Positions 1 to 11,369 of a DNA stretch of 64,000 bases are shown piece by piece (positions within the stretch are counted from its first letter, which is position 1; every line of letters begins with the position of its first letter). The notes beneath the pieces were generated by a model. That model was not told where the DNA came from. It was given only the letters and a program-made list of their open reading frames with translations, and searched no databases. This stretch comes from Ahaetulla prasina (lineage: Eukaryota; Chordata; Lepidosauria; Squamata; Colubridae). The stretch covers positions 32,379,435 to 32,443,434 of the forward strand of contig NC_080541.1 of the NCBI RefSeq assembly GCF_028640845.1, written 5' to 3'. The position numbers and the translations under genes were made by a program.

Positions 1-3000
1 CCTCTTTCCCGCTTGCTGCCGCCCCCCCCCTCCCTTCGTTATTCCCACCCGAGGAAGGCGAGGACAGAGCTGCTGGGCCGGGCACGCCAGCAGCCTCTTC
101 GCTTGCTGCCGCCTCCCCACCTCCTTCGTTATTCCCACCCGAGGAAGGCGAGGACAGAGCTGCTGGGCCGGGCACGCCAGCAGCCTCTTCGCTTGCTGCC
201 GCCTCCCCACCTCCTTCGTTATTCCCACCCGAGGAAGGCGGGGACAGAGCTGCTGGGCGGGCACGGCCAGCAGCCTCTTCGCGCTTGCTGCCGCCTCCCC
301 ACCTCCTTCGTTATTCCCACCCGAGGAAGGCGAGGACAGAGCTGCTGGGCGGGCACGGCCAGCAGCCTCTTCGCGCTTGCTGCCGCCTCCCCCCCCCCTT
401 CGTTATTCCCACCGAGGAAGGCGAGGACAGAGCTGCTGGGCCGGGCACGGCCAGCAGCCTCTTTCGCGCTTGCTGCCGCCTCCCCCCCCCCTTCGTTATT
501 CCCACCCGAGGAAGGCGGGGACAGAGCTGCTGGGCCGGGCACGGCCAGCAGCCTCTTCGCGCTTGCTGCCTCCCCACCTCCTTCGTTATTCCCACCCGAG
601 GAAGGCGAGGACAGAGCTGCTGGGCCGGGCACGGCCAGCAGCCTCTTTCGCGCTTGCTGCCGCCTCCCCCCTCGCCGTTATTCCCACCCGAGGAAGGCGA
701 GGACAGAGCTGCTGGGCCGGGCACGCCAGCAGCCTCTTCGCGCTGCCGCCTCCCCACCTCCTTCGTTATTCCCACCCGAGGAAGGCGAGACAGAGCTGCT
801 GGGCCGGGCACGCCAGCAGCCTCTTCGCTTGCCGCCTCCCCACCTCCCGTTATTCCCACCCGAGGCGAGGACAGAGCTGCTGGGCCGGGCACGCCAGCAG
901 CCTCTTCGCTGCTGCCGCCTCCCCACCTCCCGTTATTCCCACCCGAGGAAGGCGAGGACAGAGCTGCTGGGCCGGGCATGGCCAGCAGCCTCTTCGCGCT
1001 GCCGCCTCCCCACCTCCCGCCGTTATTCCCACCCGAGGCGGGGACAGAGCTGCTGGGCCGGGCACGGCCAGCAGCCTCTTCGCGCTTGCTGCCGCCTCCC
1101 CACCTCCCGTTATTCCCACCCGAGGCGAGGACAGAGCTGCTGGGCGGGCACGCCAGCAGCCTCTTCGCGCTTGCTGCCGCCTCCCCACCTCCCGTTATTC
1201 CCACCCGAGGCGAGGACAGAGCTGCTGGGCCGGGCACGGCCAGCAGCCTCTTCGCGCTTGCTGCCGCCTCCCCTCGCCGTTATTCCCACCCGAGGAAGGC
1301 GAGGACAGAGCTGCTGGGCCGGGCACGGCCAGCAGCCTCTTCGCTTGCCGCCTCCCCTCCCTTCGTTATTCCCACCCGAGGAAGGCGAGGACAGAGCTGC
1401 TGGGCCGGGCACGCCAGCAGCCTCTTCGCGCTTGCTGCCGCCCCTCCCTTCGTTATTCCCACCCGAGGAAGGCGAGGACAGAGCTGCTGGGCCGGGCACG
1501 CCAGCAGCCTCTTCGCTTGCTGCCGCCCCTCCCTTCGTTATTCCCACCCGAGGAAGGCGAGGACAGAGCTGCTGGGCCGGGCACGGCCAGCAGCCTCTTC
1601 GCGCTTGCCGCCTCCCCTCCCTTCGTTATTCCCACCCGAGGAAGGCGAGGACAGAGCTGCTGGGCCGGGCACGCCAGCAGCCTCTTCGCGCTGCTGCCGC
1701 CTCCCCCTCCCTTCGTTATTCCCACCCGAGGAAGGCGAGGACAGAGCTGCTGGGCGGGCACGCCAGCAGCCTCTTCGCGCTTGCTGCCTCCCCCCTCCTT
1801 CGTTATTCCCACCCGAGGAAGGCGAGACAGAGCTGCTGGGCGGGCACGGCCAGCAGCCTCTTCGCGCTTGCTGCCGCCTCCCCCTCCCGTTATTCCCACC
1901 CGAGGAAGGCGAGGACAGAGCTGCTGGGCGGGCACGCCAGCAGCCTCTTCGCGCTTGCTGCCGCCTCCCCCTCGCCGTTATTCCCACCCGAGGAAGGCGA
2001 GGACAGAGCTGCTGGGCCGGGCACGGCCAGCAGCCTCTTCGCGCTTGCTGCCGCCTCCCCCTCCCTTATTCCCACCCGAGGAAGGCGAGGACAGAGCTGC
2101 TGGGCGGGCACGGCCAGCAGCCTCTTCGCGCTGCCGCCTCCCCACCTCGCCGTTATTCCCACCCGAGGAAGGCGAGGACAGAGCTGCTGGGCGGGCACGG
2201 CCAGCAGCCTCTTCGCGCTTGCTGCCGCCTCCCCCTCGCCGTTATTCCCACCCGAGGAAGGCGGACAGAGCTGCTGGGCCGGGCACGGCCAGCAGCCTCT
2301 TCGCACTTGCTGCCGCCTCCCCCTCCCTTCGTTATTCCCACCGAGGAAGGCGAGGACAGAGCTGCTGGGCGGGCACGGCCAGCAGCCTCTTCGCTTGCTG
2401 CCGCCTCCCCCTCGCCGTTATTCCCACCCGAGGAAGGCGAGGACAGAGCTGCTGGGCGGGCACGCCAGCAGCCTCTTCAGCGCTTGCTGCCGCCTCCCCC
2501 TCCCGCCGTTATTCCCACCCGAGGAAGGCGAGACAGAGCTGCTGGGCCGGGCACGGCCAGCAGCCTCTTCGCTTGCTGCCGCCTCCCCCTCGCCGTTATT
2601 CCCACCCGAGGAAGGCGAGGACAGAGCTGCTGGGCCGGGCACGGCCAGCAGCCTCTTCAGCGCTTGCTGCCGCCTCCCCCTCCCGCCGTTATTCCCACCC
2701 GAGGAAGGCGAGGACAGAGCTGCTGGGCCGGGCACGCCAGCAGCCTCTTCGCGCTGCCGCCTCCCCCTCCCTTCGTTATTCCCACCCGAGGAAGGCGAGG
2801 ACAGAGCTGCTGGGCCGGGCACGGCCAGCAGCCTCTTCGCTTGCTGCCGCCTCCCCTCGCCGTTATTCCCACCCGAGGAAGGCGAGGACAGAGCTGCTGG
2901 GCGGGCACGCCAGCAGCCTCTTCGCTTGCTGCCGCCTCCCCCCCCTCCCTTCGTTATTCCCACCCGAGGAAGGCGAGGACAGAACCCCTCCTCACCTGTT

Positions 3001-3100
3001 TCTCGATGGGGGCCCGAGGGAGGCGAGGGTAGAACTGCTGGGGGGAGGGACAGCCAGCAGCCTCTTTCCCGCCGCCGCCTCCTCTGCCCCTCCTTCATTA
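1..3100. repeat. GC-rich CpG-rich minisatellite array, ~80-93 bp unit
   Basis: About 34 head-to-tail units run from the window edge, each carrying the landmark ttattcccacc; landmarks recur at about 39, 130, 220, 310, 404, 497 and so on to 2953, with a diverged last unit near 3098. Each unit reads roughly: ttattcccacccgaggaagg, gacagagctgctgggc, a GGGCCGGGCACG-type block, cagcagcctcttcgc, then a ctgccgcctcccc tract. Units differ by small indels in the C-tract, in gggccgggcacgcc versus gggcgggcacggcc, and in presence of aagg. Most units hold several CpGs, so the whole block behaves like a long CpG island in otherwise AT-rich DNA. The array is cut by the window start, so its length is a minimum. 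Long open frames on both strands come from the lack of stop codons in the unit and are not genes. Confidence 0.95.
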
Positions 3101-3237
3101 TTCCCGCCCATGGGAGGAGCCTTGAGCCGTGGCCTTAAAGGGCCATTTTAAATTATACTTCCAGAATTTGCTGCGGGCCAAAAAAAACTGACCCGCGTGC
3201 CGCAGTTGGCCCGCGGGCCATAGTTTGGACACCCCTG
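3101..3237. mobile_element. Right end of a hAT-type element adjoining the minisatellite
   Basis: The last diverged repeat unit runs into a short unique stretch and then into ggcccgcgggccatagtttg followed by gacacccctg, ending at 3237. Read on the other strand this starts CAGGGGTGTCCAAACT, a terminus of the CAGGGGTNTC class typical of vertebrate hAT elements. No left terminus is visible because the array runs off the window. The simplest reading is that the tandem array lies inside, or expanded from, a non-autonomous hAT-like element, but an array merely abutting the terminus cannot be excluded. Confidence 0.6.
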
Positions 3238-3240
3238 ATC

Positions 3241-3621
3241 TAGGGGTATCAAACTCGATTTCACTGAGGGCTGCATCAGGATTGTGTGTGACCTCGGGGG
3301 ACTGTGGCCAGGCTGAGCATGGCCAGCTCGATGTCACTCATGTCGGGGGCACCTGCGGTGGCCTGAGCACTCTGCCAGCAAAAAGGAAGTTTGAGAGGAC
3401 CACGTGTGTCCCTTCCAAATTCCATTTTTGCTGGCAAAGGGCTGCAGGAGGCCATCACAGCCAAAAATAGAGCTCATGAGGGCTGCATGCAGCCCCCCAC
3501 AAGCTCCATTTTTGCTGGCACAGGCACTATGGACCGGTCCTTTACTGTTTCCAAAGTGGCCTGCGGGACAGATCTAAACACCCCGCGGATCTGCCCCAAG
3601 GGCCTGAGTTTGACACCCCTG
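3241..3621. mobile_element. Non-autonomous hAT-like element with degenerate terminal inverted repeats
   Basis: The left end taggggtatcaaactc and the right end gagtttgacacccctg are inverted copies of the CAGGGGTGTCAAACTC terminus. The interior has no transposase frame. It follows directly on the end of the preceding hAT-like element. The octamer after that element (atctaggg, 3238-3245) and the octamer after this one (atctagga, 3622-3629) are almost the same, so the exact left border is ambiguous. Confidence 0.75.
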
Positions 3622-3629
3622 ATCTAGGA

Positions 3630-3989
3630 GTTATGCTTGTTCTCTGGAAGAGTATGCATCTTGAAATCCCAAAACAGAACAGGTTAGGAAATAAATTCTA
3701 CACAATATATAGTCTATATTATTGCTATAGACTATAATAACTATAATAATTTCTAAAAGTGAATATTTCCCCTTTGTTCTCTCTTACACTAAAGAAAAAC
3801 AAGTGTTTCTCATGCTATCTTGTTTTCCAGGGATCCATGTTTGCTAGTGGTCTTTACATAAACCAAAGTCAGTTCTGCCATCCTCAGTGCTTATAGGCTC
3901 AGGTTGCCCCAACCTGCCAATCCTTTACTAAGGCCTTGGAAACCTGGTTTTCCCCAGGTCTTTGGTCAGGTGGGATATAAACCCCAGAG
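3630..3989. other. AT-rich stretch without recognised features
   Basis: No open frame, repeat family or RNA signature that I recognise. It contains a small inverted AT motif around 3712-3735. Confidence 0.5.
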
Positions 3990-4164
3990 CAGTGGTGGGT
4001 TTCTACTGATTCACCCTGGTTCAGGCGAACTGGTAGTGGTGGCGGCGGCATGAGGCTCCGCCTACCCACCCAGACATCATCACGGATGCTCTGCGCATGC
4101 GCAGAAGCACCACGCGCGCTCACAGTTCCGAACTGGTAACAAAGGTAGGTGAAACCCACTACTG
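3990..4164. mobile_element. hAT MITE (CAGTGGTGGGTTT family)
   Basis: Left terminus cagtggtgggtttc and right terminus gaaacccactactg are inverted repeats enclosing 175 bp with no coding capacity. Flanking octamers ccccagag and ctgcagag match at 6 of 8 positions, consistent with a decayed 8-bp hAT target duplication. The same family recurs at 38225-38385. Confidence 0.8.
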
Positions 4165-4172
4165 CTGCAGAG

Positions 4173-6010
4173 TGAAATGGTATCTTTATTTATTTATTTA
4201 TTTTATTTATTTTGTCACAACATCATACAAAAAGATTATATAGTATATACACATATAAACATATATAGGAAGAAGAAAAGAAAAACAATAGGACAGGAAC
4301 GGTAGGCACGTTTGTGCGCTTATGCACGCCCCTTCTGGTCCTCTTAGGAATGGGGTGAGGTCAATAGTAGAAAGTTTTTGGTTAAAGCTTTTAGGATTAT
4401 GGGAAGAGACCACAGAGTCAGGTAAAGTATTCCAAGCACTGATGATTCTGTTGCAGAAGTCATATTTTCTGCAATCTAGATTAAAGCGGTTTACATTAAG
4501 TTTAAATCTATTGGTTGCCCTTGTATTATTGCAATTAAAGCTGAAGTAGTCTTTGACAGGAAGGACATTACAATAGATGATTCTGTGAGTTAAACTTAGG
4601 TCTTGTCGAAGGCGACGGAGTTCCAAGTTTTCTAAGCCTAGGATTTCAAGTCTGGTGGGATAAGGTATTTTGTTGTTTTCAGAGGAATGGAGAACTCTTC
4701 TTGTAAAATATTTCTGGACACGTTCAATTGTATTGATGTCAGAGATGTGGTGAGGGTTCCAAACAGGTGAGCTGTATTCTAGAATTGGTCTAGCAAATGT
4801 TTTATATGCTCTGGTTAGTAGTGTGGTGTTTTGGAAAAGAAGCTACATAAAATTAGGTTTACAACTCTTAGAGCTTTTTTGCTATGTAGTTGCAGTGGGC
4901 TTTGGCACTTAGATCATTTGACATGAAAACTCCAAGGTCTTTAACGGGATGGGGTCGTCTGTAAGGTAATGTCCATCTAGTATGTACTTAGTTTTAGAGT
5001 TCTTTTTCCTATATGTAAGACTGAGCATTTGCTGGTTGAAATTTGGAGCTGCCAATTTTAGACCAAGCGGTTAGATGGTCAAGGTCGTTTTGAATGATAG
5101 AAGTGTTGTCTGTGGTGTTAAATAGTTTGACATCAGCAAAGAGAACACAATTACTTGAGATATGGTCACAAAGATCATTAATGTATAGAATAAAGAGTGT
5201 TGGTCCAAGGACGCTGCCTTGAGGAACGCCACTCTTGACAGGAACAGGATTTGATAAAGCATTGCCAATTTTGACCACTTGTTGTCTGTTAGACAGAAAA
5301 GCAGATATCCATTTGTGGAGGGTCCTGAGATGCCATAGGATGTTAGTTTAAGGAGAAGTTTATCGTGTACTACTGAGTCAAAAGCTTTGCAGAAGTCTAT
5401 GTAGGTTGCATCTATTGATTTGCCTTGATCTAGATTTGAAGTCCATATGTTTATGCAGTGGAGAAGTTGGAAGTTACATGATAACTTTTCCTGAAACCAA
5501 ATTGTTTGTTGGAGAGTAGGTTGTTAGTTTCTAAGTGTGAGGTAATGGATTGGTTGATGATAGATTCCATGACTTTGCAGGTGACGAGCAAAGGGAGATC
5601 GGTCTGTAGTTTTCGACTAAGCTGGGGTCTCCTTTTTGAAGATGGGGATGACTGTGGCTAGTGACCATAGTTTGGGAAGAGAACTGGTAGTGAAAGCTTT
5701 ATCAAAGATAATACTTAGGGGTTCAGCTATATTAATGGAAAGTTTTTTAAGAAATATGCACATAGTCCATCAGGTCCAATAGAAAGCGATGGTTTTAAGT
5801 TGTGAAGAGCTTTACCAACATTGTCTTCTGTGAAATCTATATGAGTTAAATCATCATAGTCATTGCTGGTTCGTTTGTGGAATGTTGGATATGTGTTATC
5901 GGAGTTTACAAAAACTGAGCCAAAGAAAATGTTGAAGAGGTTTGCTTTGACTGTTTCGTCATTGCATTCTTTGTTGTTAGAATCTTTTAGTATCTGGCTC
6001 TTTAACTATT
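4173..6010 (-). pseudogene. LINE A copy 1: decayed Jockey-superfamily (CR1/L3/Rex-like) retrotransposon
   Basis: Read on the minus strand, this is a 5'-truncated non-LTR retrotransposon ending in a (TAAA)n-like tail at about 4180-4215 just after a TTGTTGTGACAAAATAA-type 3' end. Minus-strand frames give the RT motif GVPQGSVLGPTLFILYIND followed by CVLFADVKLF (about 5120-5240), where the usual FADD box has lost one Asp through a 3-base deletion near 5133. A C-terminal frame at 4207-4626 has RRLRQDLSLTHRIIYCN and ISAWNTLPDSVVSSHNPKSF, typical of the C-terminus of Jockey-superfamily LINEs. Several frameshifts separate the pieces, so it is dead. Family placement beyond the superfamily is uncertain. 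Confidence 0.85.
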
Positions 6011-6580
6011 CTTGCCAGGTTTCTTCTGTTTTATTGCACTGACTCTGGTTTTTAACTTATATGCTGCTCAGAGTCATTACAAATTGAGCAATAGTATAAA
6101 TGAAATAGATTAGTAAATAAATGTTCCAACTATTATACTCACCACACTTCTAAGACAACAAATCCAATGTCTTGATTTTTGGGGGGCAAATATTTCTATC
6201 CTTCCCACAACAAAACAGTCTTAAGGGAAGAGAAGTTTTCAAACCATACCTGGTGTTCCAGATATTAGAACAAGGTTTACCTGGATTATATTTATGACCA
6301 ATATAAAAAGCTACACGATTAAGAATGACACAGAAGAAGAACCCTGAATTAATCAGCAACAAATTTAGAACTCTTCTTATGAGCCTCTTAAGTTAACAAA
6401 AGAGGTTGGTAGCAGACAGAAGTAAATGTAATTATCTGTACAGCTGGCACTAAACATTTTCACTATTATTGTCTAATTCCTTTTCAGGAGAAGATTCATA
6501 AGGTCTGTCAACGTTTGGCTTCAGATCACAACTTTTCCAAAAAGTTTTGCCAAAATTTATTTATTTATTTATTTTATAAA
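5536..6580. repeat. Tandem duplication, unit 1 (~1.05 kb)
   Basis: This stretch is repeated almost base for base at 6581-7628. It covers the 5' part of LINE A copy 1 plus about 570 bp of flanking DNA, including an old LINE/SINE-like 3' tail near 6060-6123. The join lies at tgtgaggtaatgg (5536 and 6581). The offset grows from 1045 to 1048 through three single-base insertions in unit 2, in homopolymers or in gacgagc versus gacgcagc. Confidence 0.95.
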
Positions 6581-7628
6581 TGTGAGGTAATGGATTGATT
6601 GATGATAGATTCCATGACTTTGCAGGTGACGCAGCAAAGGGAGATCGGTCTGTAGTTTTCGACTAAGCTGGGGTCTCCTTTTTTGGAGATGGGGGTGACT
6701 GTGGCTAGTGACCAAAGTTTGGGAAGAGAACTGGTAGTGAAAGCTTTATCAAAGATAATACTTAGGGGTTCAGCTATATTAATGGAAAGTTTTTTTAAGA
6801 AATATGCACATAGTCCATCAGGTCCAATAGAAAGCGATGGTTTTAAGTTGTGAAGAGCTTTACCAACATTGTCTTCTGTGAAATCTATATGAGTTAAATC
6901 ATCATAGTCATTGCTGGTTCGTTTGTGGAATGTTGGATATGTGTTATCGGAGTTTACAAAAACTGAGCCAAAGAAAATGTTGAAGAGGTTTGCTTTGACT
7001 GTTTCGTCATTGCATTCTTTGTTGTTAGAATCTTTTAGTATCTGGCTCTTTAACTATTCTTGCCAGGTTTCTTCTGTTTTATTGCACTGACTCTGGTTTT
7101 TAACTTATATGCTGCTCAGAGTCATTACAAATTGAGCAATAGTATAAATGAAATAGATTAGTAAATAAATGTTCCAACTATTATACTCACCACACTTCTA
7201 AGACAACAAATCCAATGTCTTGATTTTTGGGGGGCAAATATTTCTATCCTTCCCACAACAAAACAGTCTTAAGGGAAGAGAAGTTTTCAAACCATACCTG
7301 GTGTTCCAGATATTAGAACAAGGTTTACCTGGATTATATTTATGACCAATATAAAAAGCTACACGATTAAGAATGACACAGAAGAAGAACCCTGAATTAA
7401 TCAGCAACAAATTTAGAACTCTTCTTATGAGCCTCTTAAGTTAACAAAAGAGGTTGGTAGCAGACAGAAGTAAATGTAATTATCTGTACAGCTGGCACTA
7501 AACATTTTCACTATTATTGTCTAATTCCTTTTCAGGAGAAGATTCATAAGGTCTGTCAACGTTTGGCTTCAGATCACAACTTTTCCAAAAAGTTTTGCCA
7601 AAATTTATTTATTTATTTATTTTATAAA
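6581..7628. repeat. Tandem duplication, unit 2
   Basis: Second copy of 5536-6580. It restarts in the middle of LINE A (6581-7058 on the minus strand), then repeats the flank, ending at the same (attt)n-ataaatg segment. I could see only a handful of differences. Either a recent tandem duplication or an assembly duplication would look like this. Confidence 0.95.
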
Positions 7629-7800
7629 TGTATATGGCTGCCCATCTTGCCATCAATTCTTGGCAATAGAAAAGTATAACACCACACATTAAAAAAAAAT
7701 AGAGAAGCAATAAAAAAAGCCAATGAAAATTATCAGCATGTCAGTAAAAACTCCTTAGTCAAATAACCAGACAGAAACCAGTTTCCAAGCCTTCTAAAAG
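7600..7800 (-). repeat. Possible old LINE/SINE 3' end (minus strand)
   Basis: The (attt)n tract followed by ataaatgtatatggctgccc resembles the reverse complement of the 'gggcggcatataaat' 3' tail of squamate LINEs and SINEs. The remainder is too diverged to assign. Confidence 0.35.
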
Positions 7801-8720
7801 ACCAAGGCCTGGTCTGTAGGATGCAACTCAAACTTTGCTGTTTTCATATTATAATGTTTAATGCTTCTTCTTGTTTTATTCCCATTCTAAATGTTGTTTA
7901 TGGTATTATTTTGTTCCTGGCCGCAAGTACTTTCTTATCGCAGACTGCTTTCTCTAATCTAAGCTCTAATTCTTGCCACAATGCTTTGTTCACATTGTCT
8001 ACACTCCTTGCATTGGGTCTTAAGGTCCAAGAACTGCATTTCACATTCCCAAATTTAAGAAAATGACTGTGCGAGAATAACCATCTGTGCTATTTGTAAG
8101 AACAAAAGAGAATATTCAGAGATATTATTCACTGTGAATGGCCTTTTCCCACTGCACCTCTCAGCATGCACGGAGAATGATCACCTTGATTCTTACGAGT
8201 CGATATTACAGAGAAACATTTAGTACATATTTTATGCTGCTTGTTTCAGTGCCAGAAATCTGGTAATGCAACTAAAATGGACTCTTAACTGCCAGCTGAA
8301 GATCTATTTTCAGGACTAAATCCTTGGGGAAGAAGACAGAAAGTATATTCAGTCGCACAGAATTACTGTTCTGCTCTCTGGTATTGTAATTCTCTTCTCT
8401 CAAATTTAGCTGTGATCTTTGCAACAGGACTTGCAAAGGTTGGATGGTCTTGGATATATTATTTTAATTGTCCTTGCTGAGGATGACAAATGTATGATTT
8501 TAGGCAAAAGGAAAAAAATGAGTAGAATCTAAGGGAGCAGTAAGAGAGAGGGCAGCATGAGAAATCCAAAGAAGGGATGAAGAAAAAGAATGATGGAAAA
8601 GGGAGCTGAGAAGTTTAGAGGGACAGCATATAGCAAACATTACAATTCTGTCTACTCTGGGGGTCCCTTTTATAGTATGTACAATTATCTGGGAGATCTG
8701 CCTATCTGTATCTTTTCTAT
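7801..8720. other. No recognised features
   Basis: AT-rich sequence with only short, low-complexity open frames (for example 7821-8066 and 8590-8838). I see no splice-framed exon, motif or repeat family. Confidence 0.5.
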
Positions 8721-8728
8721 AGCTATAT

Positions 8729-8852
8729 CAGGGCTGTCAAACTCCCAACCTGCAGGCCGGATGCATCATGCGCTAGCCATGCCCACGCCCGGTTTACCAA
8801 AGGGAGAAAAAGTCCCAATACATCATGTGACGATGTGAGTTTGACACTTCTG
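8729..8852. mobile_element. Short hAT MITE (CAGGGCTGTCAAACTC termini)
   Basis: Termini cagggctgtcaaactc and gagtttgacacttctg are inverted repeats around 124 bp. Flanking octamers agctatat and atgtatat match at 6 of 8. Internal gccggatg and cccacgcccgg blocks match the usual GC-rich interior of this family. Confidence 0.8.
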
Positions 8853-8860
8853 ATGTATAT

Positions 8861-8912
8861 AATCTATATCTATATAATCTATATCTATATAATCTAAATT
8901 ATATCTATATTA

Positions 8913-8958
<46 letters not shown>

Positions 8959-8983
8959 CTATCTATCCATTCATCCATCCATC
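8861..8983. repeat. (ATCT)n / (ATCC)n microsatellite
   Basis: Begins as a looser tatatctatataatc pattern, becomes a clean tatc run at about 8915-8956, then degenerates into catccatccatcc. Confidence 0.95.
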
Positions 8984-8989
8984 CTAGCT

Positions 8990-9615
8990 GTTACTAACAC
9001 TGCACTCTTTTGGACAGAAGCTCTGACATTGTTCTCTGGGTCTGTTGGAGTGCTCCTACCACCAGTGGGACTACTTTAGCCTTTACTTTTCACATGCTCT
9101 CTGGTTCCTACTTCAGCACTTGGTATTTCTACAGCTTCTCATATTCCTTCTTCCTGATATTGATATTCCTGATATTGATATTCCTTCTTCCTGACATTTG
9201 GTATCGCTACATCTAATACCACTTCTATCTTTTGGTCTTTCTCTACTACTACGATGTTGTTTCATTGGTTAGCGTCTGCCTATCTGAGTTTTGAAGTCCC
9301 ATAGTTTCATAGTTTCATAGCCCTGGGATCTCTTTTTTGGACTTGTGACTTGTGACGGTCTATCCCATAGATCCTACCTTGTGCAGATGTTCCTGTACAG
9401 AGTGTCAGCTACTTGGTTGTGCCATTCAACATATTCAGCATATTCAAGTATTTATGTGTTGAATTTATGGAAGTGGGCATGTGGGGTAGACAATGGACAT
9501 ATACACCCATCCACATGACCTAATATTTGTACCCAACATTGCAACTCAAGTATAAAAAGTTACATTGTGATAATGTGATGCACATTTCCTCACTGGACAT
9601 CCTTACGTGTTGGTG
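8990..9615. other. No recognised features
   Basis: Contains a short imperfect direct repeat (ttcctgatattgata, about 9150-9185) and a duplicated catagtttcatag near 9300. No supported gene. Confidence 0.45.
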
Positions 9616-9618
9616 ATA

Positions 9619-11368
9619 AATTTATTTTATTCATTTATTTTATTTTGTCACAACAATATATGTAGGTATCATACAAAAAGTTTATATAGCATATAAACAC
9701 ATATATGAGTAAATATTAGGAGGTATAAGCATATATATATATAGGAAGAAGAAAAGAAAAACAATAGGACAGGAACGGTAGCCACGTTTGTGCGCTTATG
9801 CACGCCCCTTCCGGTCCTCTTAGGAATGGGGTGAGGTCAATAGTAGAAAGTTTTTGGTTAAAGCTTTTAGGATTATGAGAAGAGACCACAGAGTCAGGTA
9901 AAGTATTCCAAGCACTGATGATTCTGTTACAGAAGTCATATTTTCTGCAATCTAGATTAAAGCGGTTGACATTAAGTTTAAATCTATTAGTTGCTCTAGT
10001 ATTATTGCAATTAAAGCTGAAGTAGTCTTTAACAGGAAGGACATTACAATAGATGATTCTGTGAGTTAAACTTAGGTCTTGTCGAAGGCGACGGCGTTCC
10101 AAGCTTTCTAAGCCTAGGATTTCAAGTCTGGTGGGATAAGGTATTTTATTGTTTTCAGAGGAATGGAGAACTCTTCTTGTAAAATATTTCTGGACACGTT
10201 CGATTGTATTGATGTCAGAGATGTGGTGAGGGTTCCAAACAGGTGAGCTGTATTCTAGAATTGGTCTAGCAAATGTTTTATATGCTCTGGTTAGTAGTAT
10301 GGTGTTTTTGGAAAAGAAGCTACGCAAGATTAGGTTTACAACTCTTAGAGCTTTTTTTGCTATGTAGTAGCAGTGGGCTTTGGCACTTAGATCATTTGAC
10401 ATGAAAACTCCAAGGTCTTTAACGGGATGGGGGTCGTCAGTAAGGTAATGTCCATCTAGTATGTACTTAGTGTTTGGGTTCTTTTTTCCTATATGTAAGA
10501 CTGAGCATTTGCTGGATGAAATTTGGAGCTGCCAATTTTTAGACCAAGCAGTTAGATGATCAAGGTCGTTTTGAATGATAGAAGTATTGTCTGTGGTATT
10601 AAATAGTTTGACATCGTCAGCAAAGAGAACACAATTACTTGAGATGTGGTCACAAAGATCATTAATGTATAGTATAAAGAGTGTTGGACGCTGCCTTGAA
10701 GAACACCACTCTTGACAGGAACAGGATTTGATAAAGCATTGCCAATTTTGACCACTTGTTGTCTGTTAGACAGAAAAGCGGATATCCATTTGTGAAGGGG
10801 TCCTGAGATGCCATAGGATGTTAGTTTTAGGAGAAGTTTATCGTGTACTACTGAGTCAAAAGCTTTGCAGAAGTCTATGTAGATTGCATCTATTGATTTG
10901 CCTTGATCAAGATTTGTAGTCCATATGTTTTTACAGTGAAGAAGTTGTAAGTTGCATGATAATTTTTTCCTGAAACCAATTGTTTATTGGAGAGTAGGTT
11001 GTTAGTTTCTAAGTGTGAGGTAATGGATTGGTTGATGATTGATTTCATGACTTTGCAGGTGACGCAGCAAAGAGAGATCGGTCTGTAATTTTTGACTAAG
11101 CTGGGGTCTCCTTTTTTGAAGATAGGGATGACTGTGGCTAGTGACAGAAGTTTGGGAAGGGAACTGGTCGTGAAAGCTTTATCAAAGATAATATTTAGGG
11201 GTTCAGCTATATTAATGGAAAGTTTTTTTAAGAAGTATGCACATAGTCCATCGGGTCCAATAGATAGCGATGGTTTTAAGTTATGAAGAGCTTTTCCAAC
11301 GTTATCTTCTGTGAAATCTATATGAGTTAGGTCATCATAATCATTGCTGGTACGTTTGTGGAATGTCT
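9619..11368 (-). pseudogene. LINE A copy 2: decayed Jockey-superfamily retrotransposon
   Basis: Minus-strand, 5'-truncated copy of the same LINE as 4173-6010, with the best-preserved C-terminal frame (9716-10402): KALRVVNLILRSFFSKNT, then ARPILEYSSPVWNPHHISDI, RVQKYFTRRVLHSS and ISAWNTLPDSVVSSHN. The RT active site region at about 10600-10630 encodes FADD-V-KLF with both Asp codons present, but the frame is broken just upstream, where GVLQGSV is followed by a shift and about 10 lost bases near 10688. The 3' end near 9620-9650 has the tttgtcacaacaatatat signature and (TAAA)-like tail. Its 5' end, at 11368, is shorter than copy 1. Confidence 0.88.
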
Positions 11369-11369
11369 G

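Noticed and set aside
1..3100. CRISPR-like array
   Set aside because: Regular repeats, but units are directly contiguous with no unique spacers, and the DNA is vertebrate.
13..3151. Very long open frames (up to 1041 codons) in all plus frames and several minus frames of the minisatellite
   Set aside because: The repeat unit simply lacks stop codons in most phases, and unit-length changes shift the frame between units. Open on both strands in several phases, repetitive Pro/Arg/Ala-rich text with no domain: not a gene.
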